64,000 nucleotides of DNA. Source: Aquirickettsiella gammari. GTDB lineage: Bacteria > Pseudomonadota > Gammaproteobacteria > Diplorickettsiales > Diplorickettsiaceae. The stretch spans positions 434,001-498,000 of the forward strand of contig OY969558.1 in NCBI GenBank assembly GCA_963701065.1, written 5' to 3'. Under the pieces are notes generated by a model. It was not told the origin of the DNA. It saw only the letters and a program-made list of their open reading frames with translations, and did not search any database. Shown in pieces: positions 1 through 7,732 of this stretch. Each line of letters opens with the position of its first letter. Position 1 is the stretch's first letter. The position numbers were made by a program, and so were the translations under genes.

Positions 1-585
1 CAACTCTGGGCGAAGTTGGCCTGGGTTGTATAACATTGATTGCAAGCCTCGTGCAAGTACTAAGTTAATCAGTACTGACAATGAAATAAATGCCGCTTGA
101 AAACCCGTCGCAAATCTGGCAAAAAATTGTAATTGTGCCGTATTAACCGCCACATTAAATTGTTTTTTAATCAATAGCGCATAATGATCAAATTGATTTG
201 ACCATACCGTACTTATATCGGGCATCAATAAATGCACCAGCAATACAGCTAATAAACCTATCAGCAGGATGGCGGTTAATACCTTTTTCCAGCTTTGTGT
301 TTGACGTAAAATTAAGGCTAAGGCATAGCTAAATAAGCTACCGCCAATGATTCCATATAAAATGATGCCGCGATTTCCTAAGCTAGAGGCGACAACAGCC
401 GGTAAAATAACCCATAATAGTACGATCGCGCCTTCTTTTGCGCCTTTGCGTAAAGTGACCAAAGAGACGATAGCATTACTAACCCAACCCAACAAAGGCA
501 CAATAGTAAACAACAGGCCCAGCGCCACTGCCTGCCGACGGCCACGCATCACATAGCTTGCAAAACGAGGTAATATGCCCATCAT
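1..585 (-). CDS. Polytopic inner-membrane protein of the rpsR-rplI interval (partial, C-terminus outside window)
   Basis: An open frame starts with two ATGs at 585 and runs off the left edge with no stop, so 195 codons are visible. The product begins MMGILPRF and has several hydrophobic segments (around residues 20-40, 52-70, 74-92, 100-118 and 155-175), so it is an integral membrane protein. It follows rpsR by 27 bp on the same strand. In Legionella and Coxiella an uncharacterised membrane protein of this kind (DUF2232-like) sits between rpsR and rplI. That assignment rests mainly on position and topology; the function is unknown. Confidence 0.75.
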   Translation of the reverse strand, partial: MMGILPRFASYVMRGRRQAVALGLLFTIVPLLGWVSNAIVSLVTLRKGAKEGAIVLLWVILPAVVASSLGNRGIILYGIIGGSLFSYALALILRQTQSWKKVLTAILLIGLLAVLLVHLLMPDISTVWSNQFDHYALLIKKQFNVAVNTAQLQFFARFATGFQAAFISLSVLINLVLARGLQSMLYNPGQLRPEL

Positions 586-612
586 TTTTTAGCCTACCTT
601 GAGAGCAACAAC

Positions 613-852
613 TTAAACGGTGTACTGATGTTTGTCGCAATAAGGGAGTAAGGCTAAAAAGCGTGCGCGCTTAATAGCTTGGGTTAATTTACGCTGATAG
701 CGCGCTTTAGTGCCGGTAATACGGCTAGGAACGATCTTAGCGGTCTCGGTAATATAATTTTTTAAAAGATTGATATCTTTATAGTCTATTTCGGTCATAC
801 CCTCGGCAGAAAAGCGGCAATATTTACGGCGTCTATTCTGATAGTTGTTCAT
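613..852 (-). CDS. rpsR: 30S ribosomal protein S18
   Basis: This 79-aa basic protein has the S18 hallmarks: an N-terminal RRRKYCRFSAEG segment, then DYKDINLLKNYITETAKIVPSR, then the KYQRKLTQAIKRARFLALLPY-type C-terminal helix (here with R at the first position). The length is normal for the family. S18 binds as a heterodimer with S6 to the platform of the 30S subunit. The gene lies 58 bp downstream of rpsF and is presumably co-transcribed from the promoter at 1382-1410. The identification is secure. Confidence 0.97.
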   Translation of the reverse strand: MNNYQNRRRKYCRFSAEGMTEIDYKDINLLKNYITETAKIVPSRITGTKARYQRKLTQAIKRARFLALLPYCDKHQYTV

Positions 853-910
853 AAAACGGATCCTGTAATTAAAAAATAGTTAAGATTTATACTTTGATTG
901 ACTAGCCCCG

Positions 911-1303
911 TTAAAGCGCTCTGCTCTCAACCTCTGTCGCTGCCTCTCTTGAGTGCTCGCGTCTATTTTCTTGGCCTTGCATTTCTTTTGCTTTTGCCAA
1001 AGGAGAAGTTTCCGTAATCGCTCGTTTTGTCTGGATGGAAAGGTGGCGCAGCACCGCATCATTGAAGCGAAAGTTATCACTGAGTTCCGTCATCGCCTCT
1101 TTTCCACACTCGATATTCATTAATAGGTAGTGTGCTTTAAGCAGCTTATGGATAGGGTAAGCGAGCTGTCTACGACCCCAATCTTCAAGACGGTGAACAT
1201 GTCCTCCGCTATTTTTCACAATCGCGGTATAACGCTGAACCATAGCAGAAACCTGATCGCTTTGATCAGGATGAATTAAAAGTACAATCTCATAATGACG
1301 CAT
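911..1303 (-). CDS. rpsF: 30S ribosomal protein S6
   Basis: The 130-aa product opens MRHYEIVLLIHPDQSDQV, the canonical S6 start. It contains the GGHVHRLEDWGRRQLAYPI core and a charged C-terminal tail (about residues 112-130) rich in Glu and Arg, like the variable tail of gammaproteobacterial S6. S6 pairs with S18 in the central domain of the 30S subunit. The ATG at 1303 is preceded by a GAGAGA Shine-Dalgarno-like sequence. It is the first gene of the rpsF-rpsR-membrane protein operon, and its leader carries a candidate S6:S18 autoregulatory hairpin (1323-1345). Confidence 0.97.
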   Translation of the reverse strand: MRHYEIVLLIHPDQSDQVSAMVQRYTAIVKNSGGHVHRLEDWGRRQLAYPIHKLLKAHYLLMNIECGKEAMTELSDNFRFNDAVLRHLSIQTKRAITETSPLAKAKEMQGQENRREHSREAATEVESRAL

Positions 1304-1322
1304 ATAGTTTCTCTCGGTTAAA

Positions 1323-1345
1323 GCCTCCCGACAACGCGGTGAGGC
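1323..1345 (-). promoter_or_regulatory. Candidate S6:S18-binding hairpin in the rpsF leader
   Basis: About 20 nt before the rpsF start, the minus-strand leader can form a hairpin closed by GCCTC/GAGGC. It has an unpaired ACCG on the 5' side and a short CG/CG-capped TTGT loop. A hairpin with an unpaired CCG in the rpsF mRNA is the published recognition motif by which the S6:S18 complex represses its own operon. The match of position and CCG is seen here; binding is inferred. Confidence 0.5.
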
Positions 1346-1381
1346 GAGTATGCATTAAGGTTACGCTTAAAAAGCGCGTTT

Positions 1382-1410
1382 ATTATACGATTTCGTTGCT
1401 GAAGATGCAA
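1382..1410 (-). promoter_or_regulatory. Sigma-70 promoter of the rpsF operon
   Basis: Reading the minus strand, TTGCAT (1410-1405) is followed after exactly 17 bp by a perfect TATAAT (1387-1382). Transcription would start near 1375, giving a leader of about 70 nt that contains the candidate S6:S18 hairpin. Confidence 0.75.
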
Positions 1411-1424
1411 TAAATCCCTACTGC

Positions 1425-1453
1425 TTGACAGTCCCTTCCACCCCGCCTAGCAT
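1425..1453 (+). promoter_or_regulatory. Sigma-70 promoter of ispB
   Basis: A perfect -35 box TTGACA (1425-1430) is followed after 17 bp by TAGCAT (1448-1453). The start would fall near 1460, about 33 nt before the ispB ATG. It is divergent from, and only 15 bp away from, the rpsF promoter. Confidence 0.7.
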
Positions 1454-1492
1454 TCGGCTTTAAATTTAATAATTATTCTCCCAATCAGTCCT

Positions 1493-2461
1493 ATGGATTT
1501 AGCGCCCCTATTAGCCCTGGTTAAGGCCGACTTTGACAAGGTCGACGCCTTAATCGATGACTGTCTCTACTCAGAAATCCCTTTAATTTCTGAGCTGGCA
1601 AGGCATCTTATCGATAGTGGCGGGAAACGCTTACGCCCCTTAATCGCCCTGCTCAGCGCTAAAGCATTTAATTATTCAGGTGATGGGCATTTACAGCTTG
1701 CCGCCAGTCTAGAGCTAATCCATACCGCGACCTTATTACACGATGATGTCATCGATGGCTCGCTTCTGCGTCGTGGCAAAAAAACAGCCAATAATTTATG
1801 GGGTAATTCAGCCAGTGTCTTAGTCGGTGATTTTTTATATTCACGGGCATTCCAATTGATTACCCAGATCAATAATTCACGTGTCCTGGCATCCTTAGCC
1901 AACGCCACCAATATACTTTCTCAATCCGAAATCTTACAGCTACTCAGCTGTCATAACACGAATATCGATGAGACCTATTGTTTAAAGATCATCCAAGGTA
2001 AAACCGGAACTCTTTTTTCGATAGCCGCCGAACAAGCGGCTATTTTAAGCCATCGCACTGAGGAAGAGATTTCAGCAATGGCCAACTATGGTTTACATTT
2101 GGGCATTGCCTTCCAATTAGTTGATGATGCACTTGATTATTCGGGCTCTACACTTCGATTGGGAAAAAGACAAGGAGATGATCTGGCAGAAGGCAAACCG
2201 ACCCTACCTTTGATTTACGCATTACAGCGCGCTAATGCAGAGCAAGGGCAGCTGATTCAAAAAGCAATTTCTAGTGGGGGTCAAGAGCATTTAGCGGCTG
2301 TTATTGCGATTATTAAATCCACAAAAGCCATCGAATACACACATCAGCTAGCAAAGCAACATATTAAACAAGCCTTAACCCATTTAGACTTCATTGCTGA
2401 TTCCAACTACCGTCAAGCACTCGCCACACTGGCAAAATTTGCTGTCGACAGAAACTATTAA
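1493..2461 (+). CDS. ispB: Polyprenyl (octaprenyl-type) diphosphate synthase
   Basis: The 322-aa enzyme is a trans-isoprenyl diphosphate synthase that condenses IPP units onto an allylic primer to make the ubiquinone side-chain precursor. It carries GGKRLRP (residues 43-49), the first aspartate-rich motif DDVID (84-88) and the second DDALD (211-215) followed by GKRQGDDLAEGKPTLP. Length and motifs match IspB rather than the shorter IspA. The chain length of the product cannot be read from sequence. In E. coli ispB lies upstream of rplU/rpmA and divergent from them; here it is divergent from rpsF instead. Confidence 0.93.
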   Translation: MDLAPLLALVKADFDKVDALIDDCLYSEIPLISELARHLIDSGGKRLRPLIALLSAKAFNYSGDGHLQLAASLELIHTATLLHDDVIDGSLLRRGKKTANNLWGNSASVLVGDFLYSRAFQLITQINNSRVLASLANATNILSQSEILQLLSCHNTNIDETYCLKIIQGKTGTLFSIAAEQAAILSHRTEEEISAMANYGLHLGIAFQLVDDALDYSGSTLRLGKRQGDDLAEGKPTLPLIYALQRANAEQGQLIQKAISSGGQEHLAAVIAIIKSTKAIEYTHQLAKQHIKQALTHLDFIADSNYRQALATLAKFAVDRNY

Positions 2462-2576
2462 ATAATTCCGCAAGCCAAATTTAGTGGAACGTTAAGCATT
2501 GCTTAAGAATGACGATGTAAGCTTCTGGGCTATCCACTAAAAAATATTATCCTGTAAAAATAATTTCGGAATGCTT

Positions 2577-4010
2577 ATGCCAAAATTTAAGAATTTAGTT
2601 AATTTTTCAGATTCGAAGCCACTAAAGGGAGATAAAAAACATTTTTCACATGAAATTCGCTTATTCAAAAAAATTAAGAATCAAAAAAACTGGTACTTTA
2701 AGCATTTGGGAGGAAATATTAACGAGGCATTCATAGAGATGATCGCACAAGAATTTTTTCGATTGATTCTACCTTACCATCCTAAAACACGTATCGCCAT
2801 AGCGAAGGATGCTGGGAGTTGCTATGTATTATCCAAAGAAATACTTAATTTTAACGCCAATTTTTTCTTATTTCCGAATAATAATAAATTTATTATCAAT
2901 GGACAGATTACCGGCCTTGCGGCGGCACAAATTTTAGCATTGCTTGTAAATGAAATTGATTTTAAACCGTGTAATGTAGGTGTTGCAGATGGAAAGGTTA
3001 TAAAAATTGATGGTGGCCTTTGTTTTGCAAGTTTAAATAGTCATTTAAACTCTTTACTTCAAGGAAAGAATACGCGTATCACACAAACAGATATTGAGGC
3101 ACTTCCTGCACTTGTTCACTATGAAGCAAGTAATTGGTTAAATTTAATCAAATGGAATCCAAAGAAAAAGCGCGCCGAAAAAAATTTACCTGCTAAGCAA
3201 GACTTCATTATTAATCAAATGCCTAATTTTAAACACGAATTATACCAAACCATACTCCGGGTTATTTTATTACCGGATGAGCTCATCCACTTTTTTACCC
3301 AAAGCTATACTCCTGATGGGATATCCCTCCGTTATAAGAACTGTATATGCAATAAACTCACTGCTATTGCGAATACGCTTATCATTAGAAAACATCAATT
3401 AGCGCAAGCAGCCTACCAAATTCCAGCCTTTAATGATTATCGTTTCAGCAATGCGGCACATGAAGAAATAGTAGCTTACTTACAGCAACTAAAAGAATTT
3501 AAAACCATCGGTTCATCTATTTTACTCGCTGACTTTAAAGAAAAATTTAATGTCAATATTGAAGAAATTATTTTAATAAATAGTATAGAAGAATATATAC
3601 CGATCAAAAAATTTTTCCAAGAATTGCATTTATATCAAATGCGTTTAAATGATCCTCTCAGCTTTGAATCTTTGTCATTGCTTGTCACAGAAAACCGGAA
3701 ACGTATTGCAAGCTACTTAGAAGAAGTAAAACCAATTTTTAATCAAAATTTGAAACTAGAAAAAATTGTTTATTTTAACGAATTATATAAAATTCTTTTC
3801 CATATAAGAGAAACACTCAATTTTTTATCTCCAAATTGTTTATTTATTTCACAAATCGACTCATTACTACGACAATTAGAGCAAATTAAAACGACATCTA
3901 ATCAGAATAAATTCTCAAATCATTCATCTTTTTTTATTAAAAGAAATTTATCCACGCCGGAAAGCTATTTTCTTAATAAAAAATCTATTCCAAATTACTA
4001 TGTCCATTAA
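2577..4010 (+). CDS. Orphan protein with a kinase-like N-terminal half; candidate effector
   Basis: The protein is about 477 aa and Lys/Asn-rich. I chose the ATG at 2577 because CGGA lies 6 bp upstream; ATG 2571 is also in frame. Residue numbers here count from 2571. The N-terminal part reads like a PI3/4-kinase or HipA-like fold: WYFKH with a possible ATP-binding Lys (K44), an N-E-A-F-I-E-M helix, CYVLSKEI resembling a hinge strand, then EIDFKPCNVGV (D130, N135) and KVIKIDGG (D147), which resemble the catalytic loop and metal-binding Asp. The rest is helical and unrecognised. There is no signal peptide or membrane segment. Similar kinase-like proteins are known among Legionella effectors. 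The kinase assignment is inference from a weak motif pattern. Confidence 0.6.
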   Translation: MPKFKNLVNFSDSKPLKGDKKHFSHEIRLFKKIKNQKNWYFKHLGGNINEAFIEMIAQEFFRLILPYHPKTRIAIAKDAGSCYVLSKEILNFNANFFLFPNNNKFIINGQITGLAAAQILALLVNEIDFKPCNVGVADGKVIKIDGGLCFASLNSHLNSLLQGKNTRITQTDIEALPALVHYEASNWLNLIKWNPKKKRAEKNLPAKQDFIINQMPNFKHELYQTILRVILLPDELIHFFTQSYTPDGISLRYKNCICNKLTAIANTLIIRKHQLAQAAYQIPAFNDYRFSNAAHEEIVAYLQQLKEFKTIGSSILLADFKEKFNVNIEEIILINSIEEYIPIKKFFQELHLYQMRLNDPLSFESLSLLVTENRKRIASYLEEVKPIFNQNLKLEKIVYFNELYKILFHIRETLNFLSPNCLFISQIDSLLRQLEQIKTTSNQNKFSNHSSFFIKRNLSTPESYFLNKKSIPNYYVH

Positions 4011-4157
4011 AATTATTTAATAGAAATTCTACTCAATTAATTATTTAATTTTCACCAAAACCTTGGTTCCAAGCTATTGAATATCGCCAAGCGACCTGGA
4101 CGAATGTGTGAATTTCTACCATAATAAATGAATCTAGGAAATGAGCGAGGAAAAATG

Positions 4158-4655
4158 ATGAAAAAAAGCACACTTATTAGCGCAATAGTAGCTGGCCTGG
4201 TTGGTTTTTTAGCCGGATTGATTGTGATGCTGGTCATTTATCCTTTCATTTTTCCACCTCCTGTGTTAAACGAAAAACTTTCCTATGCCGAGACTAAAAC
4301 CAAAGTCGCCACTGGGATGTTTATTCATCCCAATCCGAGAGATCCGGTTCATTATGGCAAGGGTTCAGTTGCTGTTTACAAAGCAAAGAATCAATATGAG
4401 ATTCTTCTCAATGAGGATTTCAAGGTCGGTCCTGGACCCGCTTTTCATCTCTTCTTGTCTGATGCCAAAGACATCAAAACCGAAAGGTCCTTTAAACACT
4501 CAAGAAAATATGATTTAGGTGCGCTAAAAAGCTTTCAAGGAAGCCAGGTTTATGTAGTTCCAAATCATATTAATATGTCAAAAGTGCGCTCGGTTGTGGT
4601 TTGGTGTGTTTCATTTTCCAAACTCATTACTTCGGCTAATTTAAAAAATAATTAA
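4158..4655 (+). CDS. DM13-domain membrane-anchored protein
   Basis: I start it at ATG 4158, since GAGG lies 7 bp upstream; ATG 4155 is adjacent and 4128 is a further in-frame start. The 165-aa product has a short basic N-terminus (MKKS), one long hydrophobic segment (about residues 5-32, ending at PFIFPPP), then a periplasmic domain. That domain matches the DM13 pattern: dF..GPGPAFHLFLS, LGALKSFQGSQVYVVP, then VRSVVVWCVSFSKLITSANL with the conserved WC. DM13 domains are proposed electron-transfer or cytochrome-like modules. It sits alone before tRNA-Pro and the ccm genes, which hints at an envelope redox role but does not prove it. Confidence 0.75.
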   Translation: MKKSTLISAIVAGLVGFLAGLIVMLVIYPFIFPPPVLNEKLSYAETKTKVATGMFIHPNPRDPVHYGKGSVAVYKAKNQYEILLNEDFKVGPGPAFHLFLSDAKDIKTERSFKHSRKYDLGALKSFQGSQVYVVPNHINMSKVRSVVVWCVSFSKLITSANLKNN

Positions 4656-4685
4656 TTGACTACATCCGATTTGTAATACTATAAA
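4656..4685 (+). promoter_or_regulatory. Possible promoter for tRNA-Pro
   Basis: TTGACT (4656-4661) and TATAAA (4680-4685) are separated by 18 bp just after the DM13 gene stop. The tRNA begins about 60 nt further on, so a 5' leader would have to be removed by processing. Support is the two boxes only. Confidence 0.35.
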
Positions 4686-4752
4686 TGAAACTAGCTGAAC
4701 AAAGCTAAAACTGTTAGAATTTCTCGAAGTTTTTGGAATGTCGTTCCAAATG

Positions 4753-4829
4753 CGGGGTGTAGCTCAGCTTGGTAGAGCACTAACTTCGGGAGTTAGGGGC
4801 CGGAGGTTCGAATCCTCTCATCCCGACCA
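4753..4829 (+). tRNA. tRNA-Pro (anticodon CGG)
   Basis: The 77-nt sequence folds as a full cloverleaf with an encoded CCA. The acceptor stem is CGGGGTG/CATCCCG with one G-T pair. The D arm contains AGCTCAGCTTGGTAGAGC. The anticodon stem is CTAAC/GTTAG with loop TTCGGGA, giving CGG. The T arm has GGTTCGAATCC. The unusual C1-G72 end and A73 are typical of bacterial tRNA-Pro. Its 3' two-thirds overlap the antisense end of ccmH. Confidence 0.96.
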
Positions 4830-5238
4830 GTAATTTTATCACGATAGCTAATAATAAAATAAAGGGGCTTAACCACAGACCATAGGTTAAGCGAGAAAAC
4901 GCGGGTTTAAATAAAATAAACTCGCCATAACGACTGACTAAATAATTTTTTATATTCGACGATGACTCTCCTTTTTTTATCCGCTGGTAGATTATTCGCC
5001 GTAAATCTTGCGCGAGTGGCGCATTAGAATCGGCTAAATTCTGATTTTGACAGACCAGACAGCGTAGTTCCTGAATTATTTGCTGAAACTGTATTTTTTC
5101 TTGTCTAGAAGCAAAGGAATATATCTCATGGGTGGCAGAAAAAGCCAAAGCAGAAAAAAAACAACTGGAAAAAATTAAAAACCACCCTAACCGTAACAAA
5201 CGCTTTATTAAGTACGCGCTAAAAGTGACAATCATCAC
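4780..5238 (-). CDS. ccmH: Cytochrome c maturation protein CcmH (heme lyase subunit), 3' end antisense to tRNA-Pro
   Basis: The 152-aa protein has an N-terminal signal/anchor (about residues 10-33), the heme-lyase redox motif LRCLVCQNQ (C60, C63), the helical RRIIYQRIKKGES region and a C-terminal membrane segment (WLSPFILLLAIVIKLL, about 122-137). CcmH keeps the apocytochrome CXXCH cysteines reduced in the CcmFGH ligation complex. Its start overlaps the ccmG stop by 4 bp. Oddly, the frame has no stop after the membrane segment: residues 137-152 (LVGMRGFEPPAP...) are read from the antisense strand of tRNA-Pro and stop inside that gene. The protein is otherwise normal in length and motifs. Confidence 0.88.
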   Translation of the reverse strand: MMIVTFSAYLIKRLLRLGWFLIFSSCFFSALAFSATHEIYSFASRQEKIQFQQIIQELRCLVCQNQNLADSNAPLAQDLRRIIYQRIKKGESSSNIKNYLVSRYGEFILFKPAFSRLTYGLWLSPFILLLAIVIKLLVGMRGFEPPAPNSRS

Positions 5239-5819
5239 AAACTTGATTTCCTTGCTATTTTTTTAATCTTATCCAAAGGGTTTATTAGAGCTTTATTTAA
5301 AGGTATATTCATTCGCACTATAAATTCCTTATCCCAGATGGCTTTGTTTAAAGGCCCTATGTATTTGTAGCGAATAATCCCTTGTGGATCGATTAAGAAA
5401 TTTTCCGGTACTCCATAAACACCTAAATCAATGGCTAATAAACCGCTAGGATCAAAAATAATTTGATGAAAAGGATTACCCTGATGCTTCAAGTAAGCTT
5501 TTGCGCGCGCTAAATCATCTCGATAATTTAAACCATAAATCCTTAAGTCGGCATTTTGTTTTAGTGTCAATAAAAAAACTTGTTCTGCGGCACACGTTTT
5601 ACACCAACTTGACCACACGACTAAAAGTGACCAATGTCGATTTAAAAATAATTTTTTAGTTAAGGGTGGATGTGTTGTTATTAAGTCCGCCGCGACAAAA
5701 TCAGGCACCGGTTTATTAATTAATGGTGAAGGAATTCGATAAGGATCTTGCTCTAAACCCTTAGATAAAAAAAATACCAGTATTCCCAGAATAACTAACG
5801 GAATAATGTAACGCATCAC
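5235..5819 (-). CDS. ccmG: Thiol:disulfide interchange protein CcmG/DsbE
   Basis: The 194-aa protein has one N-terminal membrane anchor (about residues 4-20) and a periplasmic thioredoxin fold with the active site SSWCKTCAAEQ (C73, C76). It also has the conserved YGVPENFLID cis-Pro loop. CcmG passes reductant to CcmH and apocytochrome c in cytochrome c maturation. It overlaps ccmF upstream by 4 bp and ccmH downstream by 4 bp, so the three genes are translationally coupled. Usual CcmG has WCPTC or WCVPC; the Lys in WCKTC is a tolerated variant. Confidence 0.92.
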   Translation of the reverse strand: MMRYIIPLVILGILVFFLSKGLEQDPYRIPSPLINKPVPDFVAADLITTHPPLTKKLFLNRHWSLLVVWSSWCKTCAAEQVFLLTLKQNADLRIYGLNYRDDLARAKAYLKHQGNPFHQIIFDPSGLLAIDLGVYGVPENFLIDPQGIIRYKYIGPLNKAIWDKEFIVRMNIPLNKALINPLDKIKKIARKSSL

Positions 5820-7732
5820 AACCTGGGATTCATTTTTTTATATCGTTTGGATAAAATAGCCCATATCCCACCTAACATCATGCACACACCACCTATCCAA
5901 ATCCAGCGAATAAAAGGTTTATAATAAAAACGCAAAGCCCAGGTCTTATCGCCCACCGGTTCTGCTAAGGCGATATATAAATCACGCCACAGTCCTGCCT
6001 CAATAGCGGGTTTACTTAAGACCATATCCGCCACTGGATAATAACGTAACTCCGGATTTAAATGCTTATTCATTTTGTTTATCAGCTGTAAATCAGCTTT
6101 TACACCGGTATAATTAGGTCCCTGTAAAGCAAAAATAGTGTGTAATTTAAATTGATAGGGTCCAACATCGAGTCTATCACCAACTGTCATAAGCACATCG
6201 CGTTCCTGACTATAATGACTGGTTAAAATAATACCTACTGCTAAGATAGCGACGCCTAGATGCGCCAATAACATAGCTCCCTGTGTTTTAATGATTTTTT
6301 TAAATCCGAATTTTTTTTTACACGATTCGCCCAGGCGCTGCAATGTATTTAAAATAATCCATAGTGCTAACGCTAAACCAAAAACTACTTTCCATGGTAA
6401 TCCTTGAGTGAAGAAAAAAATTAATAAGGCGCTTAATGTGAAGGACATGAGCAATAAAATAATTATTTTTTTTACTAAATAAACGTGTGCTGTTTGATTC
6501 CAAGGGATAAGGTAAGAAATACCGATAAAAAATAATAATAAAACAGCAAATGGAGTAAAAACGGTATTAAAATAAGGCGCGCCTACCGAGAGTTTTCCTA
6601 AGCCTAATACCTCAATGATTAAAGGATAGAGTGTGCCTAATAAAATAGTAAACACCGCTACACTTAATAAAATATTGTTGGATAATAAGAGTGCTGTGCG
6701 AGATAATAAAGTGATATGGTAAGGAGCTTGTTTAATCCGATGAATTTTCAGCGCATAAATGCACAAAGCAGTGCCTATTAGTAAGACCAATAGACCTAAC
6801 ATAAAAATACCTCGCCAAGGATCCACCGCAAAAGCATGTACCGAAACCAAAATACCCGAACGAACAATAAACGTGCCGATTAAACTCAAAGCAAATGTCA
6901 GTATAGAAAGTAAGATAACCCAGGTTTTTAACAATTCTTGTTTTTCAACTATCCGCAAAGAGTGAATTAACGCCGTTCCGGCTAACCAGGGCAATAGTGA
7001 AGCATTTTCAACCGGATCCCAAAACCACCATCCGCCCCAACCTAATACATGATAAGCCCACCAGCTACCTGAGACTATTCCAGCGGTTAAAAAACACCAT
7101 GCGGCCAAGGTCCATGGTCGCATCCATGCGGCCCATTGTTTATCAAAACGACCGCTTAATAAGGCCGCTACGGCAAAGGCAAAACTAATCGAAAAACCAA
7201 CGTATCCCATATATAACAAAGGTGGATGAAAAATTAAACCGGGGTCTTGCAATAAAGGATTGAGATCGCGCCCATCCGGAGAGATTTCTGCCGCTAAAAC
7301 AAATGGATTGGATAAAGTCAGCAAAAAGACTAAAAATCCGGCATTAATAAAACCAATAACCGCTAATACGCGCACTAACACGGCTAATTCTAAATCTTGA
7401 TTTGATAAAACAAGGCTTATTGTCCAAACGTTTAAAATAAAAACCCAAAATAAGATGGAACCTTCATGCCCTCCCCATACAGCGGCAATACGATAAAACC
7501 AAGGCAAATGTGTATTAGAGTTTTGCGCTACGTACGATAAGGAAAAATCATTGACTAAAAAAGCAAAGACTAAACTTAAAAATGCAATAGTCACCAATAA
7601 AAATTGACTACAGGCAATGGGTTTTAGCCATTTAAAACGAATAGATGGATGATAAAAACCCATTACAGGTGCAAGGCATTGGAGCAGCGCTAAAAAAAAA
7701 GCACCTAGTAATAGATAATCAGAAAATTTCAC
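5816..7732 (-). CDS. ccmF: Heme lyase core subunit CcmF
   Basis: The 638-aa protein has about 14-15 membrane segments and the signature heme-handling WWD domain WAYHVLGWGGWWFWDPVENASLLPWL (shown here only in outline: GGWWFWDPVEN). A further hallmark is the LIFHPPLLYMGYVG segment, with periplasmic histidines. CcmF with CcmH attaches heme to apocytochrome c. The start is a GTG at 7732 with GGAAG 5 bp upstream; no better ATG exists. It is the first gene of ccmFGH. The preceding ccmE, which carries heme to CcmF, is not found next to it. Confidence 0.95.
   Translation of the reverse strand: MKFSDYLLLGAFFLALLQCLAPVMGFYHPSIRFKWLKPIACSQFLLVTIAFLSLVFAFLVNDFSLSYVAQNSNTHLPWFYRIAAVWGGHEGSILFWVFILNVWTISLVLSNQDLELAVLVRVLAVIGFINAGFLVFLLTLSNPFVLAAEISPDGRDLNPLLQDPGLIFHPPLLYMGYVGFSISFAFAVAALLSGRFDKQWAAWMRPWTLAAWCFLTAGIVSGSWWAYHVLGWGGWWFWDPVENASLLPWLAGTALIHSLRIVEKQELLKTWVILLSILTFALSLIGTFIVRSGILVSVHAFAVDPWRGIFMLGLLVLLIGTALCIYALKIHRIKQAPYHITLLSRTALLLSNNILLSVAVFTILLGTLYPLIIEVLGLGKLSVGAPYFNTVFTPFAVLLLFFIGISYLIPWNQTAHVYLVKKIIILLLMSFTLSALLIFFFTQGLPWKVVFGLALALWIILNTLQRLGESCKKKFGFKKIIKTQGAMLLAHLGVAILAVGIILTSHYSQERDVLMTVGDRLDVGPYQFKLHTIFALQGPNYTGVKADLQLINKMNKHLNPELRYYPVADMVLSKPAIEAGLWRDLYIALAEPVGDKTWALRFYYKPFIRWIWIGGVCMMLGGIWAILSKRYKKMNPRL

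Noticed and set aside
347..556. A 69-codon plus-strand frame over the partial membrane-protein gene
   Set aside because: It is antisense to the gene at 1-585, has no ribosome binding site and the opposite frame gives a coherent membrane protein.
880..1080. A 66-codon frame inside rpsF on the same strand
   Set aside because: It lies within the rpsF coding sequence in another frame and its product is low-complexity and unlike any family.
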